This document shows positions 8,879 through 17,670 of a stretch of DNA of 64,000 nt, piece after piece. The DNA lies in assembly GCA_002256145.1 (NCBI GenBank), contig NKIP01000003.1, positions 248,001 to 312,000 of the forward strand. Direction: 5' to 3'. The notes below the pieces were generated by a model. That model saw nothing but the letters and a program-made list of their open reading frames with translations, searched no databases and was not told where the DNA came from. The stretch is from Comamonadaceae bacterium PBBC1 (lineage in GTDB: Bacteria > Pseudomonadota > Gammaproteobacteria > Burkholderiales > Burkholderiaceae_C). Numbering within the stretch: the stretch's first letter is position 1; every line of letters starts with the position of its first letter. The position numbers and the translations under genes are program-made.

Positions 8879-10747
8879 TCAAGCGGCCAGTTTCGCCTGC
8901 AAAGCGGACTTGGTGTCCAGCAAGGCCTGGGGCAAGTGGTAGCTCAGCTGCGCAAAGTGATCGTCGTGCAGCTTGAACTCGGCTTGCCAAGCGGCAGCAT
9001 CGATGCTGGTCACGGCTTTGAACTGCTCGGCGCTGAAGTCGATGCCGCTCCAATTGATCTCTGCGTAAGTGGGGGCCACGCCGAACATGGTCTGCTCGCC
9101 CTGGGCCTTGCCTTCCAGACGGTCAATCATCCACTTCAGAACGCGCATGTTGTCGCCGTAGCCAGGCCAGACGAACGAGCCGTCTTCGCCCTTGCGGAAC
9201 CAGTTCACGCAGTACATGGCGGGCAGTTGGTGACCAGCGGCCTCAGCCTTGGCGCCGGTGTCGAGCCAGTGCTGGAAGTAGTCGCTCATGTTGTAGCCGC
9301 AAAACGGCAGCATGGCGAAGGGGTCGCGGCGCACCACGCCTTGCGCGCCAAAGGCGGCAGCAGTCGTCTCTGAGCCCATGGTCGCGGCCATGTAGACGCC
9401 TTCGGTCCAGCTGCGCGCTTCAGTGACCAGTGGCACGGTGGTGGAGCGGCGGCCACCGAACATGAACGCGTCAATCGGCACGCCCGCAGCGTCGTCCCAA
9501 GCGGGGTCCAGGGCGGGGTTGTTGGCAGCAGCCACAGTAAAGCGGGCGTTGGGGTGAGCGGCTTTGGCACCGGTTTCTTTGGCGATCTGGGGTGTCCAGT
9601 CCTTGCCTTGCCAGTCGATCAAATGGTCGGGCAGCTTGCCAGTGTCCTTTTCCATGCCTTCCCACCACACGTCGCCATCGTCCGTGAGGGCCACGTTGGT
9701 GAAGATCACGTCCTTGTGCAGGCTCAGCATGCAGTTGGGGTTGGTCTTCATGTTGGTGCCGGGGGCCACGCCAAAGTAACCGGCTTCGGGGTTGATGGCG
9801 TACATCTTGCCGTCGGTGTGGGGCTTGACCCAGGCGATGTCGTCGCCAATGGTGGTGACTTTCCAGCCGTCAAACGCAGCCGGTGGCACCAGCATCGAAA
9901 AGTTGGTTTTGCCGCAAGCGCTGGGGAAAGCCGCTGCCACGTGGTACTTTTTGCCTTCGGGGTTGGTCACGCCCAAGATCAGCATGTGCTCGGCCAACCA
10001 GCCCTGGTCGCGGCCCATGTTGGAGGCGATGCGCAGCGCAAAGCACTTCTTGCCCAGCAGCGCATTGCCGCCGTAGCCCGAACCGTAAGACCAAATCTCG
10101 CGGGTCTCGGGGAAGTGCACGATGTACTTGGTGGTGGGGTTGCAAGGCCAGCTGGTGCTGTCTTTTTGGCCAGCAGCCAGAGGTGCACCCACGGTGTGCA
10201 TGCAGGGCACGAACTCGCCGTCGGTGCCCAGCACGTCGAACACGGCCTTGCCCATGCGGGTCATGATCTTCTGGTTGACCGCAACGTAGGCGCTGTCGGT
10301 CAGCTCGATGCCGATGTGGCTGATGTGCGAACCCAGCGGGCCCATCGAGAAAGGCACCACATACATCGTGCGGCCAGCCATGCAACCGTCAAACAGTGGG
10401 TTGAGGGTGGCGCGCATTTGCGCGGGTTCCATCCAGTTGTTGGTGGGGCCGGCGTTTTCTTTTTGGGCCGAGCAGATGTAGGTGCGGTCTTCCACGCGGG
10501 CCACGTCGGACGGATCGGAGCAGGCCAAGAAAGAGTTGGCGCGTTTGGCCGGGTTGAGCTTTTTGAAGGTGCCTGCCGCGACCAGTTCGGCGCACAGGCG
10601 GTCGTATTCTTCTTGGGAGCCGTCGCACCAGTGGATGTTGGCGGGCTTGCACAGGGCGGCCATTTCGGCAACCCAGGCGATCAGCTTGGCGTTTTTGACG
10701 TAACTGGGCGTATTGAGGGACAGGCCCTGCATCACGGGTGAGTTCAT
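8879..10747 (-). CDS. pckG: Phosphoenolpyruvate carboxykinase (GTP)
   Basis: 622-residue GTP-dependent PEPCK, which converts oxaloacetate to PEP for gluconeogenesis. Visible motifs: [13 protein letters not shown] (P-loop/kinase-1a with the reactive Cys), [10 protein letters not shown] (metal-binding Asp residues), and [13 protein letters not shown]. Length matches the family (about 600-620). The start at 10747 is supported by GGAG 8 bp upstream and by homology; the frame stays open further upstream but that sequence is non-homologous. A 40-bp near-palindrome lies 25 bp upstream of the start and a strong terminator follows the gene. Divergent from modA. Confidence 0.96.
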   Translation of the reverse strand: MNSPVMQGLSLNTPSYVKNAKLIAWVAEMAALCKPANIHWCDGSQEEYDRLCAELVAAGTFKKLNPAKRANSFLACSDPSDVARVEDRTYICSAQKENAGPTNNWMEPAQMRATLNPLFDGCMAGRTMYVVPFSMGPLGSHISHIGIELTDSAYVAVNQKIMTRMGKAVFDVLGTDGEFVPCMHTVGAPLAAGQKDSTSWPCNPTTKYIVHFPETREIWSYGSGYGGNALLGKKCFALRIASNMGRDQGWLAEHMLILGVTNPEGKKYHVAAAFPSACGKTNFSMLVPPAAFDGWKVTTIGDDIAWVKPHTDGKMYAINPEAGYFGVAPGTNMKTNPNCMLSLHKDVIFTNVALTDDGDVWWEGMEKDTGKLPDHLIDWQGKDWTPQIAKETGAKAAHPNARFTVAAANNPALDPAWDDAAGVPIDAFMFGGRRSTTVPLVTEARSWTEGVYMAATMGSETTAAAFGAQGVVRRDPFAMLPFCGYNMSDYFQHWLDTGAKAEAAGHQLPAMYCVNWFRKGEDGSFVWPGYGDNMRVLKWMIDRLEGKAQGEQTMFGVAPTYAEINWSGIDFSAEQFKAVTSIDAAAWQAEFKLHDDHFAQLSYHLPQALLDTKSALQAKLAA

Positions 10748-10771
10748 GGGAAGTGCTCCAAGTTTAAAAAT

Positions 10772-10811
10772 CGTTTTTTCAAAACCTCTGCGCAGGGGCT
10801 TTGAAAAAACG
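10772..10811. promoter_or_regulatory. 40-bp near-perfect palindrome in the pckG leader
   Basis: Twelve-base arms (CGTTTTTTCAAA / TTTGAAAAAACG) match perfectly, and the inner part (CC, CTGCGCAG, GG) is also symmetric, so 36 of 40 positions are palindromic. It lies 25 bp upstream of the pckG ATG and upstream of modA in the divergent spacer. It may be a large operator or a hairpin in the pckG 5' leader; the sequence alone does not decide. Confidence 0.55.
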
Positions 10812-10943
10812 GCTGGGGGGCTGAGATACTGCGCGTGACCCACTGAAAATGGGTGGTCACCGTTGGGTAAGCTGTGGGGTCTCGATTTTAGGGAGCCTGC
10901 CTGTTGCGTGCCTGTCAGACTGCTGAAAAACCCTTTTAAATCT

Positions 10944-11783
10944 ATGCAAAAAACGCATGACGTTATGCAGGCCGACTGGTCTGAACATGGGCGCCGAGGC
11001 CGTCGCGCCCACACCCTGCTGGTGAGTGCGCTGTTCGTATCGGCAGCCCTGTTCCCGTTTTTGGCACAGGCCCAGGGCCAAGGGCCTGTGCGCCTCAAAA
11101 TCGCCGCAGCCAGCAATCTGAAGTTTGTGCTGGCTGACTTGACGAGCCAATACAAGCAACAAACCGGCGTTCAGGTCGATGTGAATTTGGGCGCTTCGGG
11201 CAACCTTGCGCGGCAGATTTTGCAGGGATTGCCGGTTGAACAATTCATCTCGGCCGATGAGGCTTGGGTGGCCGAACTGGCCAAAGCCGGGCACACGGTG
11301 GACGCGGGTCAGCGTTATGCCACGGGCCGCTTGGCGCTGGTTGTGCCTAAAAATTCAGCACTGCCGCTGGCTCAGGGCTTGGCGGCGGTGGTCCGCGCCC
11401 TGAAACCGGGCGACAAATTCGCCCTCGCCAACCCGGCCCTGGCCCCTTATGGCGTGGCCGCCGTAGAGGCCTTGCAGCGTGAGGGCGTTGGACCACTGAC
11501 TGCACAGCAAAAAGTGCTGGGCGACCACATCGGCCAGGCGACCCAGTTTGTGGCCACGGGCGCGGCGCAGGTGGGCATCACAGCTTTGGCGCTGGCGCAG
11601 GCTCCCGAGATCGCCCGCAGCTTGCAGGTTTTGCCGCTGCCTGCTGATTTGCACGCCCCCCTGCACCAGCGCATGGTGCTGCTCAAGGGCGCAGGTGCGG
11701 CGGCGGCAAACTGGCACCGGTTTTTGCTCAGCCCGCCCGCACAAGCAGTGTTTGTCCGGCACGGTTACGCCTTGCCGCAATAA
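10944..11783 (+). CDS. modA: Molybdate ABC transporter, periplasmic binding protein
   Basis: About 279 residues. An N-terminal signal peptide (hydrophobic [20 protein letters not shown], cleavage near AQA) precedes a ModA-type binding domain that begins [16 protein letters not shown] and contains the oxyanion-binding pattern [10 protein letters not shown] and the late [15 protein letters not shown] stretch. It captures molybdate (or tungstate) in the periplasm for ModBC. The start is uncertain: ATG 10944 or 10965 both give a plausible, slightly long Tat-like or Sec leader (RRGRRAHT precedes the hydrophobic core). First gene of a modABC unit; modB follows after 69 bp. Confidence 0.92.
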   Translation: MQKTHDVMQADWSEHGRRGRRAHTLLVSALFVSAALFPFLAQAQGQGPVRLKIAAASNLKFVLADLTSQYKQQTGVQVDVNLGASGNLARQILQGLPVEQFISADEAWVAELAKAGHTVDAGQRYATGRLALVVPKNSALPLAQGLAAVVRALKPGDKFALANPALAPYGVAAVEALQREGVGPLTAQQKVLGDHIGQATQFVATGAAQVGITALALAQAPEIARSLQVLPLPADLHAPLHQRMVLLKGAGAAAANWHRFLLSPPAQAVFVRHGYALPQ

Positions 11784-11852
11784 TCCAGCCCAACACCCGC
11801 CTCAAACTCAGCCCTCAACCCAGCACTTCCATTTGCCTGCAAACCCCACTTT

Positions 11853-12530
11853 ATGGATTGGTCCGCCCTTCACGTTTCGCTCACTTTGGCGGTTTTGACC
11901 ACCCTGGCGCTGCTGCCCGTGGGCTTGGCGCTGGCCCGCTGGCTGGCCGTGACCGCCTGGGCCGGGCGGCCGGTGGTCGAGGCATTGCTGCTGCTGCCCT
12001 TGCTGCTGCCGCCCACCGTGATCGGTTTTTACTTCTTGGTGGCTTTTGGTCAGGGCAGTTCTTTGGGCGCTTGGCTGGCGGCTTCGGGCATTCGTCTCGT
12101 GTTCACGCTCGAAGGCTTGCTGCTGGTGAGCGTGCTGGTCAACCTGCCCTTCATGGTGCAACCCATCCAGCGGGCCTTTGCGGCGGTGCCGCACAGCCTG
12201 AGGGAAGCGGCTTGGGTGTCGGGCTTGTCCACTTGGCAGACGTTTTGGCGCATCGAATTGCCCTTGGCCTGGCCCGGTTTGCTGGCCGGCATGGCGCTCA
12301 CGGTGGCGCACACGCTGGGCGAGTTTGGCGTGGTGCTCATGGTGGGCGGCAACATCGAGGGTGAGACCCGCACCCTGTCGGTGTCGCTCTACGACAAGGT
12401 GCAGGGCATGGATTTGCAGTCGGCCCATGTGATGGCCTTGGCGCTGGTGGGCATCTCCTTGCTGGCGCTCAGCCTCGTGCTGGCGTTTGATCGGGTGGGC
12501 CAGCGCGGCCGCGCCTTGCAGGAGCGCTGA
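11853..12530 (+). CDS. modB: Molybdate ABC transporter, permease
   Basis: 225-residue integral membrane permease with about five helices. The EAA loop that docks on the ATPase is clear (LREAAWVSGLSTWQTFWRI, about residues 114-132), as are the LLLPLLLPPTVIGFY and HTLGEFGVVLMVGG segments typical of ModB. It transfers molybdate from ModA across the inner membrane. Its stop overlaps the modC start (TGATG), so the two are translationally coupled. Confidence 0.94.
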   Translation: MDWSALHVSLTLAVLTTLALLPVGLALARWLAVTAWAGRPVVEALLLLPLLLPPTVIGFYFLVAFGQGSSLGAWLAASGIRLVFTLEGLLLVSVLVNLPFMVQPIQRAFAAVPHSLREAAWVSGLSTWQTFWRIELPLAWPGLLAGMALTVAHTLGEFGVVLMVGGNIEGETRTLSVSLYDKVQGMDLQSAHVMALALVGISLLALSLVLAFDRVGQRGRALQER

Positions 12531-13705
12531 TGAACGGCTTGCAAGTGCAATTGCGCTCAAACAGCCCCATTCGGCTGGAGGCCGAGTTTGACTGCGGCGC
12601 GGGCGAGTTGGTGGCGCTCGTCGGGCCGTCGGGCAGCGGCAAAACCAGCATGCTGCGGGCCATTGCGGGCTTGTGGACACCTGCCGATGTGCAAGGCCAC
12701 ATTCGGGTGGCGGGCCAGGCTTGGCTGGACACGGGGGCGGGGGTGCAGCTCAGCCCACAAGAGCGCCGCGCGGGTCTGGTGTTCCAGCATTACGCGCTGT
12801 TTCCGCACATGACGGCGCAGGCCAATGTGGCGCTGGCCGCCGGGCCAGGCTGGTCCAGCGAAGCTGTACAGACTTTGCTCGCCCGTTTGGGGCTGGCCAC
12901 GCTGAGCCAACGCAGGCCCTCACAACTGTCTGGCGGTCAGCAGCAGCGCGTGGCGCTGGCCCGGGCGCTGGTGCGGGTCATGCCCACGCCCTCTTTGGCG
13001 TCAAGCCCCGCCAAGCCCCCCCAAGCGTTGCCCGGCGTCTTGTTGCTGGACGAGCCCTTTTCTGCGGTGGACGCACCCACACGCCAGACGCTCTACCGCG
13101 AGCTGGCCGCCTTGCGCCAAAAGGTGTCGGTGCCCATGGTGCTGGTCACGCACGACCTGGCCGAGGCCCGCCGCCTGGCCGACCGGGTGGTGATCGTGGA
13201 CGAGGGCCAGACCCTGCAGACCGGCGAGCCTGCTCACGTGTTTGCCAGCCCGCGCAACGCCCGGGTGGCCGAGCTGGTGGGCATTCAAAACCACTTTGAA
13301 GGGCGCTTTTTGAAGGGTGAAGCCGGCTGGGGGCGCTTGTGCTGGACAGATCCCTCGCAGCCAGAAGCCGGACTGGACCTGGCGGTGTTTGACAAAAACA
13401 AGATCGACGACGGCACCCGCGTGACCTGGGTGCTGAACGGCGAACAGGTGGACGTGATGGCCGATGGCCAGCTGCCCAGTCTGGCAGAGCCGGGCCACAC
13501 CCGCTTGCGCTGCCAGTTGCTGGAGGTCTTGTCGCTGGGCGAAATCAGCCTGTGCACGCTCCGGCCCGAAGCCTTGGCCAGCCAAACCATCACCTTGAAC
13601 CTGACCACCCGCCTGCTGGACCGTTTGCAGGTGCATGCCGGGGGCTGGGTGCAGTTGCTGATCGCGCCGGGGGCGCTGCACATCATGCCGGTGCGCACAA
13701 AATAA
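12530..13705 (+). CDS. modC: Molybdate ABC transporter, ATP-binding protein
   Basis: 391 residues. N-terminal ATPase: Walker A GPSGSGKT (32-39), signature LSGGQQQRVALARAL, Walker B LLLDEPFSAVD, and the H-loop VTHD. The C-terminal third is the TOBE/Mop-like regulatory domain expected of ModC. A proline- and serine-rich stretch (MPTPSLASSPAKPPQALPG) between the signature and Walker B is longer than usual and looks like a lineage insertion. AGGAG lies just before the ATG, which overlaps the modB stop. A hairpin terminator follows immediately. Confidence 0.94.
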   Translation: MNGLQVQLRSNSPIRLEAEFDCGAGELVALVGPSGSGKTSMLRAIAGLWTPADVQGHIRVAGQAWLDTGAGVQLSPQERRAGLVFQHYALFPHMTAQANVALAAGPGWSSEAVQTLLARLGLATLSQRRPSQLSGGQQQRVALARALVRVMPTPSLASSPAKPPQALPGVLLLDEPFSAVDAPTRQTLYRELAALRQKVSVPMVLVTHDLAEARRLADRVVIVDEGQTLQTGEPAHVFASPRNARVAELVGIQNHFEGRFLKGEAGWGRLCWTDPSQPEAGLDLAVFDKNKIDDGTRVTWVLNGEQVDVMADGQLPSLAEPGHTRLRCQLLEVLSLGEISLCTLRPEALASQTITLNLTTRLLDRLQVHAGGWVQLLIAPGALHIMPVRTK

Positions 13706-13734
13706 AACCCGCAAAGCCGAAGCCGTTGCGGGTT
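13706..13734 (+). terminator. Hairpin after modC
   Basis: Perfect nine-base arms AACCCGCAA / TTGCGGGTT begin at the modC stop codon. The downstream T-tract is weak, but the A-rich upstream flank would give T residues on the minus strand, so it may serve modC and the convergent small ORF both. Confidence 0.65.
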
Positions 13735-13787
13735 GTGTGGAGGGTCACAGTGGCTGCGAACAGCCCAGCGCCAGACCTCAAAAAGCC

Positions 13788-13922
13788 TCAGGCCATGAAC
13801 ACGGCAATAAAGGCCAATAAGAAAATCAACACAGCACCTGCGGCAGGAATGACCACGGGAATGTGCTTGACCACGTTTTCCACGGGATCGTCAGATGTGT
13901 GAGCGTCGTTGTGAGCAGACAT
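13788..13922 (-). CDS. Unrecognised 44-residue single-span membrane protein
   Basis: A short frame on the minus strand: a polar, His/Asp-rich N-terminus (MSAHNDAHTSDDPVENV), then a single hydrophobic helix (IPVVIPAAGAVLIFLLAFI) ending in VFMA and a TGA. GAGG sits 8-11 bp upstream of the ATG. The composition (soluble acidic head, one clean transmembrane helix, short tail) is typical of genuine small membrane proteins. Convergent with modC, 80 bp upstream of nothing else on its strand. Function unknown. Confidence 0.6.
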   Translation of the reverse strand: MSAHNDAHTSDDPVENVVKHIPVVIPAAGAVLIFLLAFIAVFMA

Positions 13923-14002
13923 GTGGAACCTCAAAAAATAATGGGCTTATTGTAGCCAAGCCAGACTGGCGGGCCGCTGACAAAGGGACGCGACAACCCG
14001 GC

Positions 14003-14431
14003 TCACATCAGGGCATAGGTGGTGCTGGCCCGAAAAACGCTTTTGCCGTCCTCGGCCCCGGCCAGGTCAATCTCGCCAAAGGCCATGGCCTTGCCCGCCC
14101 GCAGCACCCGGGCGGTCACCAGGGCGTCCTGGCCCGACAGGGGCTTCATGAAGCTGCTCGACAGCTGCACCGTGCTGCAGGGCCGGAACTGCCCAAAGTG
14201 GCTGATGAGCGCCAGCACCATGGCCGTGTCGGCCGCAGCCATCATGGCCTGACCGCACAGCATGCCGCCCACCCGCGAGAGCTGATCGCTCTGTGGCAGG
14301 CGCAGGGTCACGCTGTCGGCGTCAAAGCGCTCGACCTTCAGGTTTAGCGCCTGCACCCAAGGGGCAAACAGCTCGGACAGGGCTTGCTGCAGAGAGTCGG
14401 TGCTCACGCGCGATGAGGTATCTGGGGTCAT
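14003..14431 (-). CDS. PaaI-type hotdog-fold thioesterase
   Basis: 142 residues, a single hotdog domain. Family features: GGMLCGQAMMAAADTAMVLAL (the long hotdog helix with the catalytic-site Gly and Asp), followed by STVQLSSSFMKPL and RVLRAGKAMAFGEIDL. Such enzymes hydrolyse acyl-CoA thioesters in the cytosol. The start at ATG 14431 is chosen; a TTG at 14440 would add three residues. Divergent from the aminotransferase. Substrate unknown. Confidence 0.8.
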   Translation of the reverse strand: MTPDTSSRVSTDSLQQALSELFAPWVQALNLKVERFDADSVTLRLPQSDQLSRVGGMLCGQAMMAAADTAMVLALISHFGQFRPCSTVQLSSSFMKPLSGQDALVTARVLRAGKAMAFGEIDLAGAEDGKSVFRASTTYALM

Positions 14432-14567
14432 GGTTTGCAAAAAAAGAACGCCAACGTTGGCTGTGGCTCACGGCCATTATCCAGCGCCTGCCTATCGCAC
14501 AGGGTACAGCCGCCCCCAACAAGTCCCACTAGACTGAAAACCTTTTTCACCGACCTGCAGGAACGGC

Positions 14568-15791
14568 ATGAACCGCTTTTCACCGTCCACACCCCGCATT
14601 CCCGGCATCCGCTTTGTGCATTCGCCCGGCCCCACCCATGTGCCCGACGAGGTCATGCACGCCATGCAGCGGCCCATGACCGATTTGTCGGATCCCCGGG
14701 TGGCGGCCATGATCGCCGAATGTGAAAGCGGCATGAAACGGCTGCTCAACAGCCCTCGTTCAGATGTGTTCCTGTTTGCCAGCAACGGGCACGGCATGTG
14801 GGAGTCGGCAGCGGCCAACCTGGCCTCGCCTCAGCACACCTTGCTGCTGGCCGGTTCGGGCCATTTTTCAGACCAGTGGGCGATCCAGATTGAGGGGCTG
14901 GGCATCGCTTTGCAGCGCACGCCTTACCAAGAGGGCCATCCTTTTGACGTGGCTGCGATCGAGCAAGCCTTGCGCGAAGACAAAGACCACCGCATCAGCG
15001 CGGTGATGGTGGTGCACACCGACACCGCCAGTGGCGTCACCAGCGACCTGGCGGCGGTGCGCCGCGCCATCGACGCGGCAGCGCACCCGGCGCTGTATGT
15101 GGTCGACGTGGTGGCCTCGCTGGCCGCCAGCCCGTTTGACATGGATGCCCTGGGCGTGGATGTGGCCCTGGGCAGCTCGCAAAAAGGGTTGATGATGCCG
15201 CCCGGTCTGGGTTTTGTGGCCGTCAATGCCCAAGCCATGGCCTGGTCGGCCCAGCACGCTGACCCGCGTTTTTACTGGGACTGGCAACGCCGCCAGTCCA
15301 CCAACCAGTCGGCCAAGTTTTGCGGCACGCCCCCGCTGGCCCACATTGCTGGCTTGGAAACCGCCATTGCTTTGCTCGAAGCCGAGGGCTTGCCAAACGT
15401 GTGGGCCCGGCACCAACGTTTGGCGGGTGCGGTGCACGCGGCCGTGGAGCGCTGGGCGGTGCATGGGGCTATGCGTTTTCATGCCCACTTGCCCGAGACC
15501 CGCTCGGCTTCGGTCACGGCCATCGAGGTGGCACCTGGCATCGACCCCGAAGCCCTGCGTACCGTGGCCCGCGAGCGTTTTCAGGTGGCCATGGCCGGGG
15601 GCTTGGGGCCCCTGGCGGGGCGGGTGTTTCGCATCGGCCATCTGGGCGACATGAACGAGCCCATGATCTTGGGGGCGCTGGCCGGCATTGAGGCGGCCAT
15701 GACGGTGCAAAAAATCCCTTTTGGCACCGACGGTGTGGCGGCGGCAGTGGCCTTTTTGGCCGATCATTTGGCCGTTCAAAGCACCCGGTAA
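14568..15791 (+). CDS. Class V aminotransferase (alanine/serine-glyoxylate aminotransferase-like)
   Basis: 407-residue PLP enzyme of the AGXT/SGAT type. Visible are HSPGPTHVPDEV at the N-terminus, the FASNGHGMWESAAANL cofactor-binding region, VVDVVASLAA (Asp that contacts the pyridine ring) and SSQKGLMMPPGL with the Schiff-base Lys. Such enzymes transaminate glyoxylate with alanine or serine. CAGGAA precedes the ATG. The 3' end overlaps the convergent DUF3237 gene by 16 bp. Confidence 0.88.
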   Translation: MNRFSPSTPRIPGIRFVHSPGPTHVPDEVMHAMQRPMTDLSDPRVAAMIAECESGMKRLLNSPRSDVFLFASNGHGMWESAAANLASPQHTLLLAGSGHFSDQWAIQIEGLGIALQRTPYQEGHPFDVAAIEQALREDKDHRISAVMVVHTDTASGVTSDLAAVRRAIDAAAHPALYVVDVVASLAASPFDMDALGVDVALGSSQKGLMMPPGLGFVAVNAQAMAWSAQHADPRFYWDWQRRQSTNQSAKFCGTPPLAHIAGLETAIALLEAEGLPNVWARHQRLAGAVHAAVERWAVHGAMRFHAHLPETRSASVTAIEVAPGIDPEALRTVARERFQVAMAGGLGPLAGRVFRIGHLGDMNEPMILGALAGIEAAMTVQKIPFGTDGVAAAVAFLADHLAVQSTR

Positions 15792-16243
15792 AAACTCAGA
15801 TACACCCCATCGGGTGCCCGTCGCCCACTGCCGATGAACTGGCTATCACTCAACCAGGCCCATTGCGGCGCAGTGGCTTCCAGCTTGGGTTGGCAGCGAA
15901 AGTAAATCTCGTCCGGGTTGACCGGTTGGCCGTTCATGATGCGTTGGGAGTTTTCGAGCGAGGCCACGCGCAAGGCGGTGTTTTGCACAAACACCCGGCT
16001 GCCGTCGTCCAGCTCAATCACGTAACGTGCGTCCAGGTGCGCCTGCGTGCCGCTGTTCAGGATGAGCTGAAAGTCGGCACCTCCGGCCATCACTTTGCCA
16101 TTCAAGCGGGGGCCGGTGACCGTGCCGCCCGTGATCGGGATCATGCGGCGCAGACCCGCTGGGGTCTGGCCGACTTCAACGGGGGGTGCAATGGTCACGG
16201 CCAAATCGCAAACATGTTCCAGCTGGGGTGCGGGCAGCGTCAT
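15776..16243 (-). CDS. DUF3237 family protein
   Basis: 155 residues forming one DUF3237 beta-barrel-like domain: LAVTIAPPVEVGQTPAGLRR, then ITGGTVTGPRLNGKVMAGGA, DARYVIELDDG and the C-terminal FIGSGRRAPDGVYLSFYRV. The family has no established reaction. It is convergent with, and overlaps by 16 bp, the aminotransferase gene, and is divergent from DAHP synthase (48-bp spacer). Confidence 0.84.
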   Translation of the reverse strand: MTLPAPQLEHVCDLAVTIAPPVEVGQTPAGLRRMIPITGGTVTGPRLNGKVMAGGADFQLILNSGTQAHLDARYVIELDDGSRVFVQNTALRVASLENSQRIMNGQPVNPDEIYFRCQPKLEATAPQWAWLSDSQFIGSGRRAPDGVYLSFYRVL

Positions 16244-16290
16244 GGAGGGTTCCCTTTAAACTTGGATTGAACAACCCGGTGACTTTACAC

Positions 16291-17376
16291 ATGCTTTCCA
16301 CCCAAGACAAAACCCGCATCGACGACACCCGCATCGCTTCGGTGCGCCCCCTCATGACGCCCGCCTTGCTCGAAGAGCGGTTGCCTGCCTCGCCCGCGCA
16401 CTTGGCGCTGGTGGAGCGTTCACGGCAAGACATCTCGAACGTGTTGCTGGGCCAAGACGACCGGCTGGTGGTGGTGGTCGGGCCGTGCTCGATCCATGAC
16501 CACGACCAGGCCATCGCCTACGCCAAGCTGCTCAAGGCCGAGGCCGACAAACATGCGCAGGATTTGCACATCGTGATGCGCGTGTATTTTGAAAAGCCGC
16601 GCACCACGGTGGGCTGGAAGGGTTACATCAACGACCCGCATCTGGACGGCAGCTTTGCCATGAACCAGGGGCTGGAGATGGCCCGCAAGCTCTTGCTCGA
16701 TGTCCTGGACTTGGGCCTGCCCGTGGCCACCGAATTTCTGGATTTGCTCAGCCCACAATTCATCAGCGACTTGGTTACCTGGGGTGCCATCGGTGCAAGA
16801 ACCACCGAAAGCCAGAGCCACCGTCAACTGGCCAGTGGCTTGTCGTGCCCAGTGGGCTTCAAAAACGGGACCGATGGTGGTGTCAAGGTCGCGGCCGATG
16901 CGGTGGTGGCGGCCAAGGCTCCACACGCTTTTATGGGCATGACCAAGATGGGCCAGGCGGCGATCTTTGAGACGCGTGGCAACCAGGACGTGCACATCAT
17001 CTTGCGCGGCGGCAAAGCGCCCAACTACGCGGCTGCCGATGTCGATGCAGCTTGCCAAGCGCTGCAAGCTTGCGGCATTGCGCCGCAGGTCATGGTGGAC
17101 GTGTCGCACGCCAACAGCAGCAAGCAGCACGCCAAGCAAATCGAGGTGGCGCACGACGTGGCCGCGCAAGTGGCCGCAGGCGAGCGCCGCATCATGGGCC
17201 TCATGATTGAAAGCCATTTGAGCGAAGGACGGCAAGATCAAAAGCCGGGTCAGCCTTTGCAATACGGCGTGTCCATCACCGATGCCTGCATCAGCTTTGC
17301 TCAGACGGTGCCGGTACTCGATGCGCTGGCGCAGGCGGTGCAAAAGCGGCGGGGGGTGCAGCGGGCTGTTGGGTGA
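16291..17376 (+). CDS. aroG: 3-deoxy-7-phosphoheptulonate (DAHP) synthase, class I
   Basis: 361 residues, the first enzyme of the shikimate pathway (PEP + erythrose-4-phosphate to DAHP). Class I-alpha motifs: GPCSIHD, RVYFEKPRTTVGWKG, GARTTESQSHRQLASGLS, FKNGTDG and DVSHANSSKQ. The start at ATG 16291 fits E. coli-type proteins (about 350 residues); the frame runs open 105 bp upstream without homology. Which feedback amino acid it senses cannot be told, so the symbol covers the AroF/G/H group. Stand-alone gene. Confidence 0.92.
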   Translation: MLSTQDKTRIDDTRIASVRPLMTPALLEERLPASPAHLALVERSRQDISNVLLGQDDRLVVVVGPCSIHDHDQAIAYAKLLKAEADKHAQDLHIVMRVYFEKPRTTVGWKGYINDPHLDGSFAMNQGLEMARKLLLDVLDLGLPVATEFLDLLSPQFISDLVTWGAIGARTTESQSHRQLASGLSCPVGFKNGTDGGVKVAADAVVAAKAPHAFMGMTKMGQAAIFETRGNQDVHIILRGGKAPNYAAADVDAACQALQACGIAPQVMVDVSHANSSKQHAKQIEVAHDVAAQVAAGERRIMGLMIESHLSEGRQDQKPGQPLQYGVSITDACISFAQTVPVLDALAQAVQKRRGVQRAVG

Positions 17377-17670
17377 TTGACAGGGCTTGCAAGCGTTTCT
17401 TCCAGACATGTCATCCTCCAAGGTCACCAACGACTTGCCTCTTGAAACACGCAGTGATTTTGTCCGATGATGTTGGCTTGGGCGTTTTTTGAGGGAGCGG
17501 CGCCCTCGCCGCGATGGTGCCCTGAATCCCCCATCGCCCGGACAGCGGGGCTTTCACACCGAACTTGGAGCGCATCGCTGTGCCCAAGATCGGTTTTTCA
17601 CTTCAAACTTCGCAGGGCCGGCTCCATAGGCACCGAGTCAAGGCCGTGCAAACCAGGGCCGTCGATCCGC
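17377..17670. other. Intergenic spacer without a gene, with one REP-like hairpin
   Basis: No convincing coding frame. It holds the GGAGCG-type hairpin at 17493-17515 and some G+C-rich, weakly symmetric sequence after it. The spacer separates the convergent DAHP synthase and enolase-family genes. Confidence 0.6.
17493..17515. repeat. REP-like hairpin, family 2 (GGAGCG type)
   Basis: GGGAG followed by GCGGCG-ccct-CGCCGC and GAT. It matches the two units near 35.25 kb in the GGAG head, the stem size and the ccc(t/c) loop, with paired base changes in the stem (GGCG/CGCC here, GACG/CGTC there). Confidence 0.55.

Noticed and set aside
9554..10741. 395-codon plus-strand open frame opposite pckG
   Set aside because: Shadow of pckG in a G+C-rich third-position frame.
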